NCBI GenBank assembly: GCA_964385645.1
Contig: CAYLPT010000033.1
Location: 1-16,946, forward strand
DNA: 16,946 nt
Direction of reading: 5' to 3'
From: CAYLPT01 sp964385645
Lineage (GTDB): Bacteria; Armatimonadota; Hebobacteria; Hebobacterales; Hebobacteraceae
Every line of letters begins with the position of its first letter. Within the stretch, counting starts at the first letter, position 1. Below, in pieces: positions 6,295 through 14,400 of the stretch. A model generated the notes under the pieces. That model did no database searches. It had not been told where the DNA came from and saw nothing but the letters and a program-made list of their open reading frames with translations. A program made the translations under genes and the position numbers.

Positions 6295-9293
6295 TCGTCC
6301 GCCCCCTCCTCCGGAAGGTGGGCGAGGTCGACCGGCGGGTCGTCGGGGCCCGCGGGATATGCGCGGGATATCTCGCGGGATATTGAGGGACCATATCCCG
6401 CGGGATCCGCCGGATCAGAAGCCAGGTGATTGCTGGCTCTTTCCGCGGTCGGATCCTGCTCGCGGGATATCGCGGGATTTCCTGGGGGGATTGCCCGTGC
6501 ATACGCGCGCGCGTGGGCGGACGCGTGTGCGCCTGTGTGCGCGCCCGCGGGGGGTACCTCAGATATCCCGCGATATCCCGCGGCGTCATCCTCGCCCGTC
6601 CCAGGCGCATCCTCGGGGCAAATCGGCGCGGGATATGGGGGGGCCGATATCCCGCGGCACATCCCGCGATATCCCGCGGGATCGCCCAGCGAATTCACCC
6701 GCGCCAGCCGGTAGGCGGCGCTCTTGGAGTGAGCGTCGTGATGCATGAGCAGTCGCCACTCGGCAAACTGCCGGTCCCGCATCGCCACCAGCGCCCGTCC
6801 CAGCCGGCACTGCTGTGACCGCAGGGACTTCTCCCCGATCACGCCGCCCAGCATATCCCGCGCGAGGGCCAGCTCCAGCAGGTCCTTCGCCGATATCCAG
6901 CGGTCCCGGTGCTCCTCCCACCAGGCAGCCACGAACTCCCGCCACTCGTTGCCCTCGACATCGGCGGCCTCGTACAGCTCCTCGGTGTTGCCCAGGAAGC
7001 CCCCGATTCCCGCATGGCCCAGGATGCCCCCGATGACAGAGGACCAGCCTTCGAACGACCCCAGCGCGCGCTCGCCCGGGGGCTCGCCCGCCGCCACCCA
7101 GCCCTGCACCAACGTGAGCAAGGCCTCCAGCAGCCGGGCGCGGTTGCTCTTGGCCCACTCCCGCAGGGGCGCATGCCGGAATCCCTCCCGCTCCCAGGGT
7201 CGGTCGGTGCGTGGGTCGAGGCGGATGCGGGCGCAGCGCCGGGCGATCTCCAGTGACAGCCGGGGGTTGTTGCTGGTCGCCAGCCAGGTAGCCCGGTTGG
7301 GCAGATCGAGCATGCGACTCTGCCCCAGCAGGCGATCCGTCCAGGTCTCCGCGGTCAGCGCGGCGGCCAGCTGGCTGGAGTCGATGCCGATGCGCACGTT
7401 GTCCAGCACGATCACCGGCTGGCCCTTGGCCAGCAGCGCGGTGATCTTCTTCCGGGTCTCGTCCTCGTCCCGGCTGACCGTGGTCGCCTCACAGGAGCGG
7501 CCCGTGGCGATGATGCCTACCAGGTCGGAGAACAAGCTCTTGCCAGAACCGGGGATGGGGGATTCCACCAGGTGGATGGGCGCTGGGCCGTCAACCCTGC
7601 GGCGCACCAGGGGCAGCAGAAGGGCCGCCACTGCGTGAGCGCGGTCGGCATCGGAGGCAAAGGGGAAGTCGCCAAGCGGCTCGTTGAGGAGCAGATCTAC
7701 GGCCGCGTCGAGCTGGGCACGACTGGGTTGCGAGGGCGGCGGGTTCACGGGCAGACTCTCCGTTCGGTGGTACCAGAGCTTCGCATCGGGATGGTAGCCG
7801 GGGGTGCAGACGAGGTTCCCGTGCTGGTCGAACACGGGAGCGAAGGCGATATCTTCCAGTTCAGGTAGGTGAGGGTCCCGGTAGGCCAGCATGACCCGTG
7901 AGGCGTCGGCGGAAGGACTGACGTTGACGACCGCGTCCGGGGTCACCCGGAGCCAGTCGGCGACTTGGGCCAGGAGACCGAACACGGCGGCCTCGTCGAC
8001 GACCTCGGCAGTCGGGAGATCGCCGTCCCAGGTGATTCGCGCAAGGCTCTTGCGCCGCAGGAACAGTTGCGGCGGGTCGTTCGAGGCATGGATCGCGGCC
8101 CATGCCTGGGCAACGATATCGCGCAGCTGGCGGTTGTTGACCTGGATCTGGGGCCGGGTCGGCCGGTCCCGGGTGCCCTTGCCGGCCGGCCGCGGCACCT
8201 CCACCCCCGACAACTCCGCCACCTTCCGGCGCGCCGCGGCGAAGTCGGCCGCCTCCCCCCGCGCGATCAGGAAGTCGAAGACCGACACCGTCTTGCCCGA
8301 GATGAAGGAGTGGAACTGTCCCCGCTCCGCCTCCCCGGTGCCGTCGGCCACCCCGGCGGAAGGGTTCTGGTCCCCGGAGGGCGACTCCGGATCCCGGCAT
8401 TCCAGCCAGCCGTTGGCGTGGCGCTTGCCGGTCAGCCAGGGCCCGTACACCGACTCCAGCGGCAGCGCCGCCAGCGCCCGTCCCCGCCACTCCTGCCAGG
8501 AGCGCTCGCTCGCCCGCTGCTTGTCCTGTTTGCGCTGCTCCTTCGCCTGCTCCCGGGCGGCGGCGACGAGGGGCTCCACCGTCTCCGCGCTGACCGTGTC
8601 GAAAACCTCGGGCACGTACGGGACGAGCTCGCCCCCATCATCCACCCGGTGGAACTGGTTCGCGGGGTGCTCCGCCTCCGACCACCAGGGCAGCCACACC
8701 AGGTTGCCGTAGCCGTCGGGCTTGATCTTGGTCTGCTTGGGGAAGATCTCGATCACCCGGCCGGCCCTCCCCGACACCACCTCCCCGTTGGCGAGGGCGG
8801 CCTCCGCCGGCAGGAGCGCGGTGGCGAGGCCCCGCGCCAGGCGCGCCGGCGCCGGCGGGTCGAAGAAGCACCACAGGTGCCAGCCCCGGCCGCCGCCGGA
8901 GAGCTCCAGGTATGCCGGGAGGCCGGCCTGGGTGAAGGCCTGGTGCACCGCCAGCGCCGTCCCCTTCGGGTCGGCCAGCGCCTCCGCGTGCTCCCCGCCG
9001 TCGAAGTCCAGGCAGAGCCACTTCGTGCTGCCGTCGAGGGCCGGGGTGTAGGAGCCGACCCGGAACCGGTTGACCTCGGCCCCCGCGCCGCGGCGGTTGC
9101 GATACCGGACCCTGGCCTTGGGGGCGGCCTCCCCGCCGACGTGGGCCGCCAGCAGCGCCTCCAGCTCGCTGCCCTCCTGGGTGGGACAGGGCTTCCCCCA
9201 GGAGGTCAGGAAGGCGAGCACGTCTCCGCGGCACAGGAAGTACCGCTTCAGGAGAGCCAGGGCGTGCTGGGGGTCGGGGCGGGGACCGCTCAC
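6291..9293 (-). CDS. Primase-helicase (primase-polymerase domain plus AAA+/SF3-like helicase)
   Basis: 1000 residues from a GTG at 9293 (AGGAGG eight bases upstream; GTGA overlap with the RecD2-like stop). An archaeo-eukaryotic primase-type domain comes first: CLDFDGG (94-100, metal-binding D-x-D), SGGGRGWHLW (132-141) and EIFPKQTKI (182-190). Next is a CHC2-like segment (about 296-342) with ECRDPESPS and FHSFISGKTVSVFDFL that has lost most zinc-binding cysteines. The C-terminal ATPase has Walker A PGSGKS (581-586), Walker B VIVLDNV (627-633), a sensor LATSNNP (671-677) and an Arg-rich RRCARIRLD. It should prime and unwind phage DNA at the replication fork. From about residue 870 the tail is low-complexity and is encoded by the repeat cluster. 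It may also have polymerase activity; no separate polymerase is seen here. Confidence 0.88.
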   Translation of the reverse strand: MSGPRPDPQHALALLKRYFLCRGDVLAFLTSWGKPCPTQEGSELEALLAAHVGGEAAPKARVRYRNRRGAGAEVNRFRVGSYTPALDGSTKWLCLDFDGGEHAEALADPKGTALAVHQAFTQAGLPAYLELSGGGRGWHLWCFFDPPAPARLARGLATALLPAEAALANGEVVSGRAGRVIEIFPKQTKIKPDGYGNLVWLPWWSEAEHPANQFHRVDDGGELVPYVPEVFDTVSAETVEPLVAAAREQAKEQRKQDKQRASERSWQEWRGRALAALPLESVYGPWLTGKRHANGWLECRDPESPSGDQNPSAGVADGTGEAERGQFHSFISGKTVSVFDFLIARGEAADFAAARRKVAELSGVEVPRPAGKGTRDRPTRPQIQVNNRQLRDIVAQAWAAIHASNDPPQLFLRRKSLARITWDGDLPTAEVVDEAAVFGLLAQVADWLRVTPDAVVNVSPSADASRVMLAYRDPHLPELEDIAFAPVFDQHGNLVCTPGYHPDAKLWYHRTESLPVNPPPSQPSRAQLDAAVDLLLNEPLGDFPFASDADRAHAVAALLLPLVRRRVDGPAPIHLVESPIPGSGKSLFSDLVGIIATGRSCEATTVSRDEDETRKKITALLAKGQPVIVLDNVRIGIDSSQLAAALTAETWTDRLLGQSRMLDLPNRATWLATSNNPRLSLEIARRCARIRLDPRTDRPWEREGFRHAPLREWAKSNRARLLEALLTLVQGWVAAGEPPGERALGSFEGWSSVIGGILGHAGIGGFLGNTEELYEAADVEGNEWREFVAAWWEEHRDRWISAKDLLELALARDMLGGVIGEKSLRSQQCRLGRALVAMRDRQFAEWRLLMHHDAHSKSAAYRLARVNSLGDPAGYRGMCRGISAPPYPAPICPEDAPGTGEDDAAGYRGISEVPPAGAHTGAHASAHARAYARAIPPGNPAISREQDPTAERASNHLASDPADPAGYGPSISREISRAYPAGPDDPPVDLAHLPEEGADE
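6349..6682. repeat. Iteron-like cluster, candidate replication origin
   Basis: Exact CGCGGGATAT starts at 6351, 6362, 6374, 6461 and 6627. Its reverse complement starts at 6393, 6563, 6573, 6647 and 6669, and an outlying copy lies at 6853. Near copies occur at 6471 and 6659. Neighbours are 10-12 bases apart in the dense blocks, so they face the same side of the helix. Two perfect 12-bp palindromes ATCCCGCGGGAT lie at 6395 and 6671. The copies fall in different reading frames of the primase-helicase gene, so the DNA and not the peptide is conserved. Iterons inside a replication gene are known from lambda O; the origin role here is inferred. Confidence 0.7.
6497..6544. repeat. Alternating purine-pyrimidine tract
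   Basis: Between the two iteron blocks are three runs of strictly alternating purine and pyrimidine: 6497-6515 (19 bases, rich in CG steps), 6521-6532 and 6534-6544. Such CG/TG runs favour Z-DNA under supercoiling. In the protein they encode an Ala/His/Arg-rich stretch. Confidence 0.55.
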
Positions 9294-11502
9294 CGTAGCG
9301 CCTCCTCCCCCTGCCCCAGCAGCGACAGAAACGTCTTGCGCCGGCCCACCTCCCGCCGGTCCGCGCAGTTGCGGATGCCCCACTGATCCCCCAGGATGAT
9401 CGCCACCTGCTGGGCGCGGGTCACCCCGGTGTAGAAGAGATTGCGGTGGTGCTGGAAGGAGTGCGACTTGTGGACCACCAGCACCACGCACGGGAACTCC
9501 GAGCCCTGGGCCGAGTGGATGGTGAGCGCGTAGGCGAGATGGAGGTCCTGCAGGTGGCCCTTCTTGGCCGACAGCGCGACCTCCCGCTCCTCCCGGTCGA
9601 AGAAGCGCACCACCAGGTCGTGGCTCCTGGGGTTCACCTCCACCACCTGGCCGATGGTGCCGTTCATGACCCCCAGGTCGTAGTTGTTGCGGCGCTGGAT
9701 CACCTTGTCGTGGAGCAGGAGCCGGGGCCGCCGGCCGGGCCGGGTGGGCGGCGCCTCCACCCCGTGGAGCTTGGCCTGGAGCAGCCGCTGGAGCTCGATG
9801 TTCAGGGCGGCCGTGCCCAGGGGCCCCTTGTGCGTCGGGGTCAGCACCTGCACCTCCGAGATCAGGTCGAAGCCCAGCCGCTCCGCGATCCCCTCCCGAT
9901 GCATGTCCAGCAGCGCCCGCAGCGCCTCCTGGTCCTGGGTGAGGTGGTTGATGAGGATCCAGGGAGGGACCCTCTCCGGCTCCGGGGCCGCCGTCTTGCG
10001 CACCTCCCCCCGCAGCACCGCGATGGAGTTCTCCTTGAGCGGGCCGGCCTGGCGGACGATCTCATCCAGCACCACCGTCGGCAGCACCCGGGTGTCGATC
10101 AGGTCGCGGAGGATGTTGCCGGGGCCGACGGGCGGGAGCTGGTTGTGATCCCCCACCAGCACCACCGCAGTCCGCTCGGGGTCCACCGCCTGGAAGAGGT
10201 GCCAGGCGAGGGGGACGTCCAACATCGAGACCTCATCCAGGAGCAGCACGTCCGCGTCGATCGGGTCCTCCGCGCCCCGGGCGAAGGACTTCCCGTCATA
10301 GCCCAGCAGCCGGTGGATGGTGAAGGCCTCCTGCCCCACCACCTGCTCCATGCGCTTGGCGGCCTTCCCCGTGGCGCGGCGAGCACGACCGCGAGCTCGT
10401 GCGCCCGGCAGATGGCGGCGATCGCCGCGCTCACGTAGGTCTTGCCGCTGCCCGCGCCGCCCGCGATGAGCGAGAGCCGGTGCCGAAGAGCGGTCCTGAC
10501 TGCCTCCCGCTGCCCCGCGTTCAGGTCGGGGGCGTGCTCGGCGATCATCGCCTCCACATCGGTGTCTGCGCCGAGGTGCGGGTGCGGCTCCTCGCCCGAT
10601 GAGAAGACCGTTGCCAGCCCCTCCTCCATGGCGCGGATCTCCGGGATCGCCACCAGGAACCGCCCGGCATAGGAGGCGCAGGACAGCTCGCCGGCCTCGA
10701 TCAAGCCCTCCAGCGTGCCCTCGATCCGCTCCCGGCTGTCGAGGGTGTCGAGGGCCAGCACCCCGTTGGCCGCCTCGATCAGCTGCTCGTAGTCGACCCA
10801 GCAGTCCCCCTGCTCCAGGCGCTCCCGCACACAGAACAGCACCCCCGCCCGCAGCCGCGAGGGATGCTCCTTCGCGGTCCCGATCTGGAGGGCGATCTGG
10901 TCCACCCGCCGGAAGCCGAAGCCCGGGATCTCCCGCACGATCAGGTACGGGTCGGCCCGCAGGATGGCGACCACGCCGTTGCCGTACTTCTCGACCAGGC
11001 TCGTGACCTGATGGTGGGTCAGGCCGTACGCCGACAGCCACACCAGGGCCGCGTTCACCGCCCGGGTGCGCAGCCACTCCTCCTGCAGCGCCTCCGCGGT
11101 CGCCAGCGGGATGCGCGCCTCCTCGGCGATCGCCTCCGGCTCCTCCAGGAGCACCCGCTCGAAGTCGTCCCCGAAGCGCTCCGCGACGCGTCTCGCCTTC
11201 ACCGGCCCGATCCCCTTGATCGCCGGATGGTGGGCGAGGTAGTGGGCCAGGCCCTCCGGGTCCAGGTCGAGGTCCAGCTCTATGGCTTCTACCTGGAGCT
11301 GCCGCCCGTACTTGGGGTGGGTCTCCCAGCGGCCCCGCAGCACCACCGGCGCGTGCTCCTGCACCAGCACCGGCCCCGCGAACTTGACTCGCCGGCCCCC
11401 CTCGTCCCGGAGCCGGCCGGCGGAGAAGCCCGGGCTCGATAAGTACACCTCCTCCACCCGCCCCCGCACGGTAACTGACTGAGACGTCATGGCGTCGAGC
11501 AT
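9290..11502 (-). CDS. recD2: RecD2-like SF1 helicase, broken by a one-base frameshift
   Basis: The intact product would have about 737 residues. The first 377 include an N-terminal OB-like part, a helix-hairpin-helix (PAIKGIGPVKARRVAERFG, about 93-111) and Walker A AGGAGSGKT (347-355). After the break come TGKAAKRM (motif Ia), DVLLLDEVSMLD (Walker B), GDHNQLPPVGPG, LTIHSAQGSEFP and YTGVTRA (motif VI). This is the RecD2/TraA type of 5'-3' DNA helicase used in repair and recombination. The break is near 10373: one G on the plus strand restores AAPTGKAAK exactly. The ATG at 11502 has GAGG at good distance; the ATG at 11490, overlapping the previous stop as ATGA, is an alternative. The residue order is complete, so the lost base may be a sequencing error. 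Confidence 0.87.
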
Positions 11503-12020
11503 TCCGACCTCACTTTCCGATAGGCGCGCAGCAGATAGCCCTCCGTGAACCGGCAGCAGGCCTGCCGATCGGAGCACAGGAACACCGGCACCCCGTAGTC
11601 CACGATGATGCTGATCGCCGCCCCCACCACCGCGTTGGGATGGGCGCCGCTGTGGTAGCGATGGGCGAAGATGTCCCCCAGGCTCGCCTCCACCACCACG
11701 CAGGAGAAGGCGTAGCCCCGCAGCCTCTCCAGCTCCCGGCGAAAGCGCCGCCGGTACCGGATGACCGAGGACACGAAGTCATCGAGGGTCTTGCGCTCCA
11801 CCACCACGCCCCCGGGAGCCGACTCCGCCCCCTCGACCGAGTAGTCGCCGGCGGGGAGGGGGGCCCGCACGGCGACCACCCGGTCAGAGAAGACATACGG
11901 GAGCTGCTCCCGCGTGTCCACGATCACGCGGACCGGGGCCACCTCAAAAGGGAGGAAGCGCCGATCCGCCGGGGGCACTCTGTCCCTCGGGGGAGGCGAG
12001 GCGCTTGTTGAGGTAGACAT
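11487..12020 (-). CDS. ERCC4-type (XPF/MUS81-like) nuclease
   Basis: 177 residues. The catalytic signature is complete: VDTREQLPYVF (34-44), GDYS (58-61) and VERKTLDDFVSSV (74-86), followed by RYRRRFRRELERL. ERCC4 nucleases cut branched or flap DNA using metal ions. In phages the domain stands alone and probably resolves recombination or replication intermediates. It sits between DUF669 and RecD2-like genes, which supports that role. The ATG at 12020 has GGGAG five bases upstream; a GTG at 12026 or a GTG at 11978 with GAGGG before it are alternatives. It overlaps the DUF669 gene by about 77 bases, more than is usual here, which makes the later start worth considering. Confidence 0.88.
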   Translation of the reverse strand: MSTSTSASPPPRDRVPPADRRFLPFEVAPVRVIVDTREQLPYVFSDRVVAVRAPLPAGDYSVEGAESAPGGVVVERKTLDDFVSSVIRYRRRFRRELERLRGYAFSCVVVEASLGDIFAHRYHSGAHPNAVVGAAISIIVDYGVPVFLCSDRQACCRFTEGYLLRAYRKVRSECSTP

Positions 12021-12416
12021 TTTCACTCCCGTCCCGGGAGCGCTTGGTCACCTCCAGCTGCACGTCCAGCAGCTCGCTCAGCCGGCTCGGGAGCTCGGAG
12101 AGCTTGCCCAGCACCAGCCCGCAGGTGTGCAGGTCGGTCTTGAGCCACTTCAGGTTCTCGGCGGAGGCGATCACGCTGTTGCGCCACAGAGCCGCCCCTC
12201 GTGCTGGGGCCCCAACACCCGCAGGGTCCACTTGAGCATCGGGTTGCCGGCGCGGGAGCGCACCAGCTCCACCCGCTCGACGCTCACCCGGTACTTGCCA
12301 TCAGGCACCGGCTCGAAGTCGGAGTCCTCCACGGGCACGCCCCCGAAGTCCTGCTCGAAGGTCGCCAGGTCGGCGGCGCCAAGCTCGACGGCGTCGCGGT
12401 CGTCACTGCTAGTCAT
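11944..12416 (-). CDS. DUF669 phage protein, broken by a one-base frameshift
   Basis: About 157 residues if repaired. The ATG at 12416 has AGGAGG five bases upstream. The N-terminal part reads FGGVPVEDSDFEPVPDGKY and VELVRSRAGNPMLKWTLRVL, the usual DUF669 opening (a small beta-rich domain with a P-x-G-x-Y motif). The second part, in another frame, gives LWRNSVIASAENLKWLKTD, LGKLSELPSRLSELL and NVYLNKRL, the usual ending. The frame changes near 12187-12191, where one extra base would restore GRLLWRNS. DUF669 genes typically sit next to a Sak4-like ATPase in phage recombination modules and are suspected single-strand DNA-binding partners. Stop and start overlap the ATPase gene by eight bases. 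Confidence 0.8.
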
Positions 12417-13179
12417 CGGTTCCTCCTTCTGAGGTGGAATGATTGCCCGATCCGGACATCGCCGGACATCGGGTGCTGATCCCGGCCGCGAAGGCCGCGC
12501 GGAACGCGTGGTAGTCAAGCGGTAGGGTCTCGGGCAGGAGCCCGGTACGATCGCCGGCCTCCCAGTGCTGCGAGGGCTTGGTGCGGATGACCCGGCGAGT
12601 CACCGGCTGGCCGTCGGGGCCGGAGTCGGTCTCGGTGTCGCAGAAGAGCACCAGGTCGCACAAGCCCAGCAGGAACCGGCGCACCTTGTCCCGCAGGGAG
12701 GGCACCGCCTTGTGGTAGGCGCCGGTGCGGCCCTGGATCTCCTCCCGCTCGGCATGGCTGATCAGCACCAGGCCCAGCCCCAGGTGGGAGAGCTTGCCGA
12801 TCACCCGCCGGAACTCATCGAACACCAGCCCGTAGCCCTTGCCGTAGGCGACATCCAACTCGTGCTGGATCTTGTGCTGCTCGCAGATGTGGCGCTGGCA
12901 CAGCAGCCACAGCGCGTCCACGGTGTCCACGATCACGGTGCGGAAGGGATGCCCGCCCTGGGCCAGCTCGCCGCAGGCGGCCAGGAAGGTCTCCCAGCTG
13001 TCCACCGCGACCCGGTGGCACTCGATGCTGCCCTGGCCGGCCTCGCTGGCCAGGAAGATGGCGCCGGGGAAGTGCGAGGCGAACTCAGTCTTGCCCGTCT
13101 TCACGTCCCCGAAGAGCAGGATGCTGAACTCAGACAGCTCGCGCTTGGGTGGGGTGGGGTGCGTCGGCAGAATGCTCAC
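12409..13179 (-). CDS. Sak4-like phage RecA-fold ATPase (AAA_24 type)
   Basis: 256 residues. Walker A GDVKTGKT (24-31), Walker B TVIVDTVD (81-88), and later GLVLISHAERE and VRRFLLGLCDLVLFCDTE fit the single-domain phage RecA-fold ATPases that promote single-strand annealing (Sak4 group). The next gene encodes DUF669, the usual partner. The start is a GTG with GGGAGG five bases upstream and a GTGA overlap with the previous gene. The last 25 residues are Ser/Gly-rich and probably disordered. It may cooperate with the helicase and ERCC4 nuclease in recombination-dependent replication; that is inference from the operon. Confidence 0.87.
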   Translation of the reverse strand: MSILPTHPTPPKRELSEFSILLFGDVKTGKTEFASHFPGAIFLASEAGQGSIECHRVAVDSWETFLAACGELAQGGHPFRTVIVDTVDALWLLCQRHICEQHKIQHELDVAYGKGYGLVFDEFRRVIGKLSHLGLGLVLISHAEREEIQGRTGAYHKAVPSLRDKVRRFLLGLCDLVLFCDTETDSGPDGQPVTRRVIRTKPSQHWEAGDRTGLLPETLPLDYHAFRAAFAAGISTRCPAMSGSGNHSTSEGGTDD

Positions 13180-13592
13180 GGTGTCCTCCCGGGGGAGTGG
13201 ACTGGACGCTCTCGCCGCCGGAGCCGCCGGACCAGCACGCGCCCTCGATTGGCCAGCCAGGCGGCGGCCCTTGTGAGCCCGCCGCGACGGAACCCGTCGT
13301 TTCTGGGGACCCGCTCGACAGAGAAGGCGCTCATCCCGAACTCCTTCAGCAGCATCTCGGTGAAGAAGAGGGCCACGGTCTGGCCCGCCTTGGTCCGGGC
13401 GTCCACCACCAGCGAGCGCAGTCCGGCGTCGGCGGCATAGCCGCAGTCCAGCCGCACCCTCGCCTCCCCGTGCACCTGCTGCGCCAGCAGGATGGCGTAG
13501 GCCACCAGGTCCTGGGCGCGCTCCATGCAGACCTCAGGGCCGAAGCGGAAGCGGTAGATCTCGGGCGTCTCTGGTGTCATCTCGGTCCTCAT
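13176..13592 (-). CDS. Unknown phage protein, first gene of the replication operon
   Basis: 138 residues, not recognised. Residues 10-95 look folded (YRFRFGPEVCMERAQDLVAY, VRLDCGYAADAGLRSLVVD and VALFFTEMLLKEFG); the last 40 are Arg-rich and basic, which might contact nucleic acid. The start is ATG 13592 with AGGAG ten bases upstream; ATG 13580 with GAGG six bases upstream is equally likely. The stop overlaps the Sak4-like start as GTGA. It lies 20 bases after repeat copy 2, which may be its promoter. Confidence 0.68.
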   Translation of the reverse strand: MRTEMTPETPEIYRFRFGPEVCMERAQDLVAYAILLAQQVHGEARVRLDCGYAADAGLRSLVVDARTKAGQTVALFFTEMLLKEFGMSAFSVERVPRNDGFRRGGLTRAAAWLANRGRVLVRRLRRRERPVHSPGRTP

Positions 13593-13611
13593 CCGTGGAC
13601 TGCTCCTACTT

Positions 13612-13646
13612 GTTACTTACGGCAACGCCCGCCGGAGTGTCGGGAC
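13612..13646 (-). promoter_or_regulatory. Copy 2 of the two-block repeat, candidate promoter of the replication operon
   Basis: GTCCCGACACT, nine variable bases, GTTGCCGTAAGTAAC on the minus strand, identical to copy 1 in both outer blocks. CCGACA to TAAGTA is 18 bases. A transcript start about seven bases past TAAGTA would leave a short leader with AGGAG before the ATG at 13592. The element overlaps the last codons and stop of the sigma-like gene. Confidence 0.42.
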
Positions 13647-14242
13647 TCCTCTCCGAGGTGCCCCCGCAGGCCGGCCCGCTCGAAGATCGCATGAATCTCG
13701 TGGATCGACTTGTAGAGCGTGTCCCTCGATATCCCGAGGTCGGCGGCGACCCGGCTGCGGTTCGGGTCCTCCACAAGCCTCCGGCACAGGTCGAGCTGCT
13801 CGGGGGTGAGCCTCGCCAGGGCACGGAGCAGATCAATGCGCAGTTCGATCCCTCGCTCGAAGGGATCGCGGCTCAGACCCTGCTGGCAGCGCACCGCGTC
13901 GATCTCGGCCAGGTCCTCGAGGCAGGCGTCCTCGCCGTCCTCGGCTGTAACCACATCGTGAATGGACTCCATCTCAACACGGCAGTCCCGACAGGCGGCC
14001 TGCCGTGCCGCCAGGATGTCGGCTGCTTTGTGACGCACCACGCGGTCGATGAAGGTGGTGCGCCGGCCGCGCGAGGGATCCAACTTGCCGAGCTGGCACC
14101 AGAGGTGAACGGACAGCTCCTGGACGACGTCCTGGTAGTCCTCGGAGATGAAGCCCGCTCTGCGCACCAACTGGCGAGCGTGCTGCTTGATCGACGAGAC
14201 GGCATACGTGTCCAGCGGCTTGCGGCTGGGGGTGGCGCCCAC
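13613..14242 (-). CDS. Sigma-factor-like transcription regulator
   Basis: 209 residues. The N-terminal part (about 14-85) matches sigma region 2: IKQHARQLVRRAG, YQDVVQELSVHLW and TTFIDRVVRHKAADIL. The C-terminal part (about 144-190) matches region 4: LTPEQLDLCRRLVEDP and the helix-turn-helix RSRVAADLGISRDTLYKSIH. A linker with an acidic stretch and CRDC lies between. It may direct RNA polymerase to phage promoters; an ArpU-type phage regulator is the alternative. The start is a GTG with GAGGAGG five bases upstream, and that site is inside a hairpin, so translation may be controlled. The two-block repeats are candidate targets. Confidence 0.78.
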   Translation of the reverse strand: MGATPSRKPLDTYAVSSIKQHARQLVRRAGFISEDYQDVVQELSVHLWCQLGKLDPSRGRRTTFIDRVVRHKAADILAARQAACRDCRVEMESIHDVVTAEDGEDACLEDLAEIDAVRCQQGLSRDPFERGIELRIDLLRALARLTPEQLDLCRRLVEDPNRSRVAADLGISRDTLYKSIHEIHAIFERAGLRGHLGEESRHSGGRCRK

Positions 14243-14269
14243 TGTCTCCTCCTCGGGTCGGGGAGGAGG
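14243..14269 (-). promoter_or_regulatory. Hairpin sequestering the ribosome binding site of the sigma-like gene
   Basis: On the minus strand CCTCCTC pairs perfectly with GAGGAGG (7 bp, 8-base loop CCCGACCC). The second arm is the Shine-Dalgarno sequence, five bases before the GTG start. In this fold the site is fully hidden, which would repress translation until the hairpin opens, for example by heat, a protein or ribosome passage. Confidence 0.5.
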
Positions 14270-14400
14270 CCGAAGCGGGTGCCGCTGGGCTCCGGGGAAT
14301 CGGCTTCAAACGCGAGCAGAGGTCGCTGCGAGTTCGCCGGATGGCGACACCCACAACGACCTCCACTCCGTGGCCGGCACGTTGTCTGGTGGCTGATTCG

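Noticed and set aside
5603..6610. 335-residue frame as a real protein from 6610
   Set aside because: Its first half is an Arg- and Pro-rich reading of the primase-helicase tail in the wrong frame. The true N-terminus is in the frame starting at 6294.
6291..6700. The AGYRG/GISR peptides as a true protein repeat
   Set aside because: The DNA repeat is read in several frames giving different peptides, so selection on the protein does not explain it.
6349..6862. CRISPR array
   Set aside because: The repeat units are only about 10 bases, occur in both orientations, and have no regular unique spacers.
10365..10385. Programmed frameshift in the RecD2-like gene
   Set aside because: No slippery heptamer or downstream structure is evident, and RecD2 proteins are not known to use one. 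Loss of one base explains it simply.
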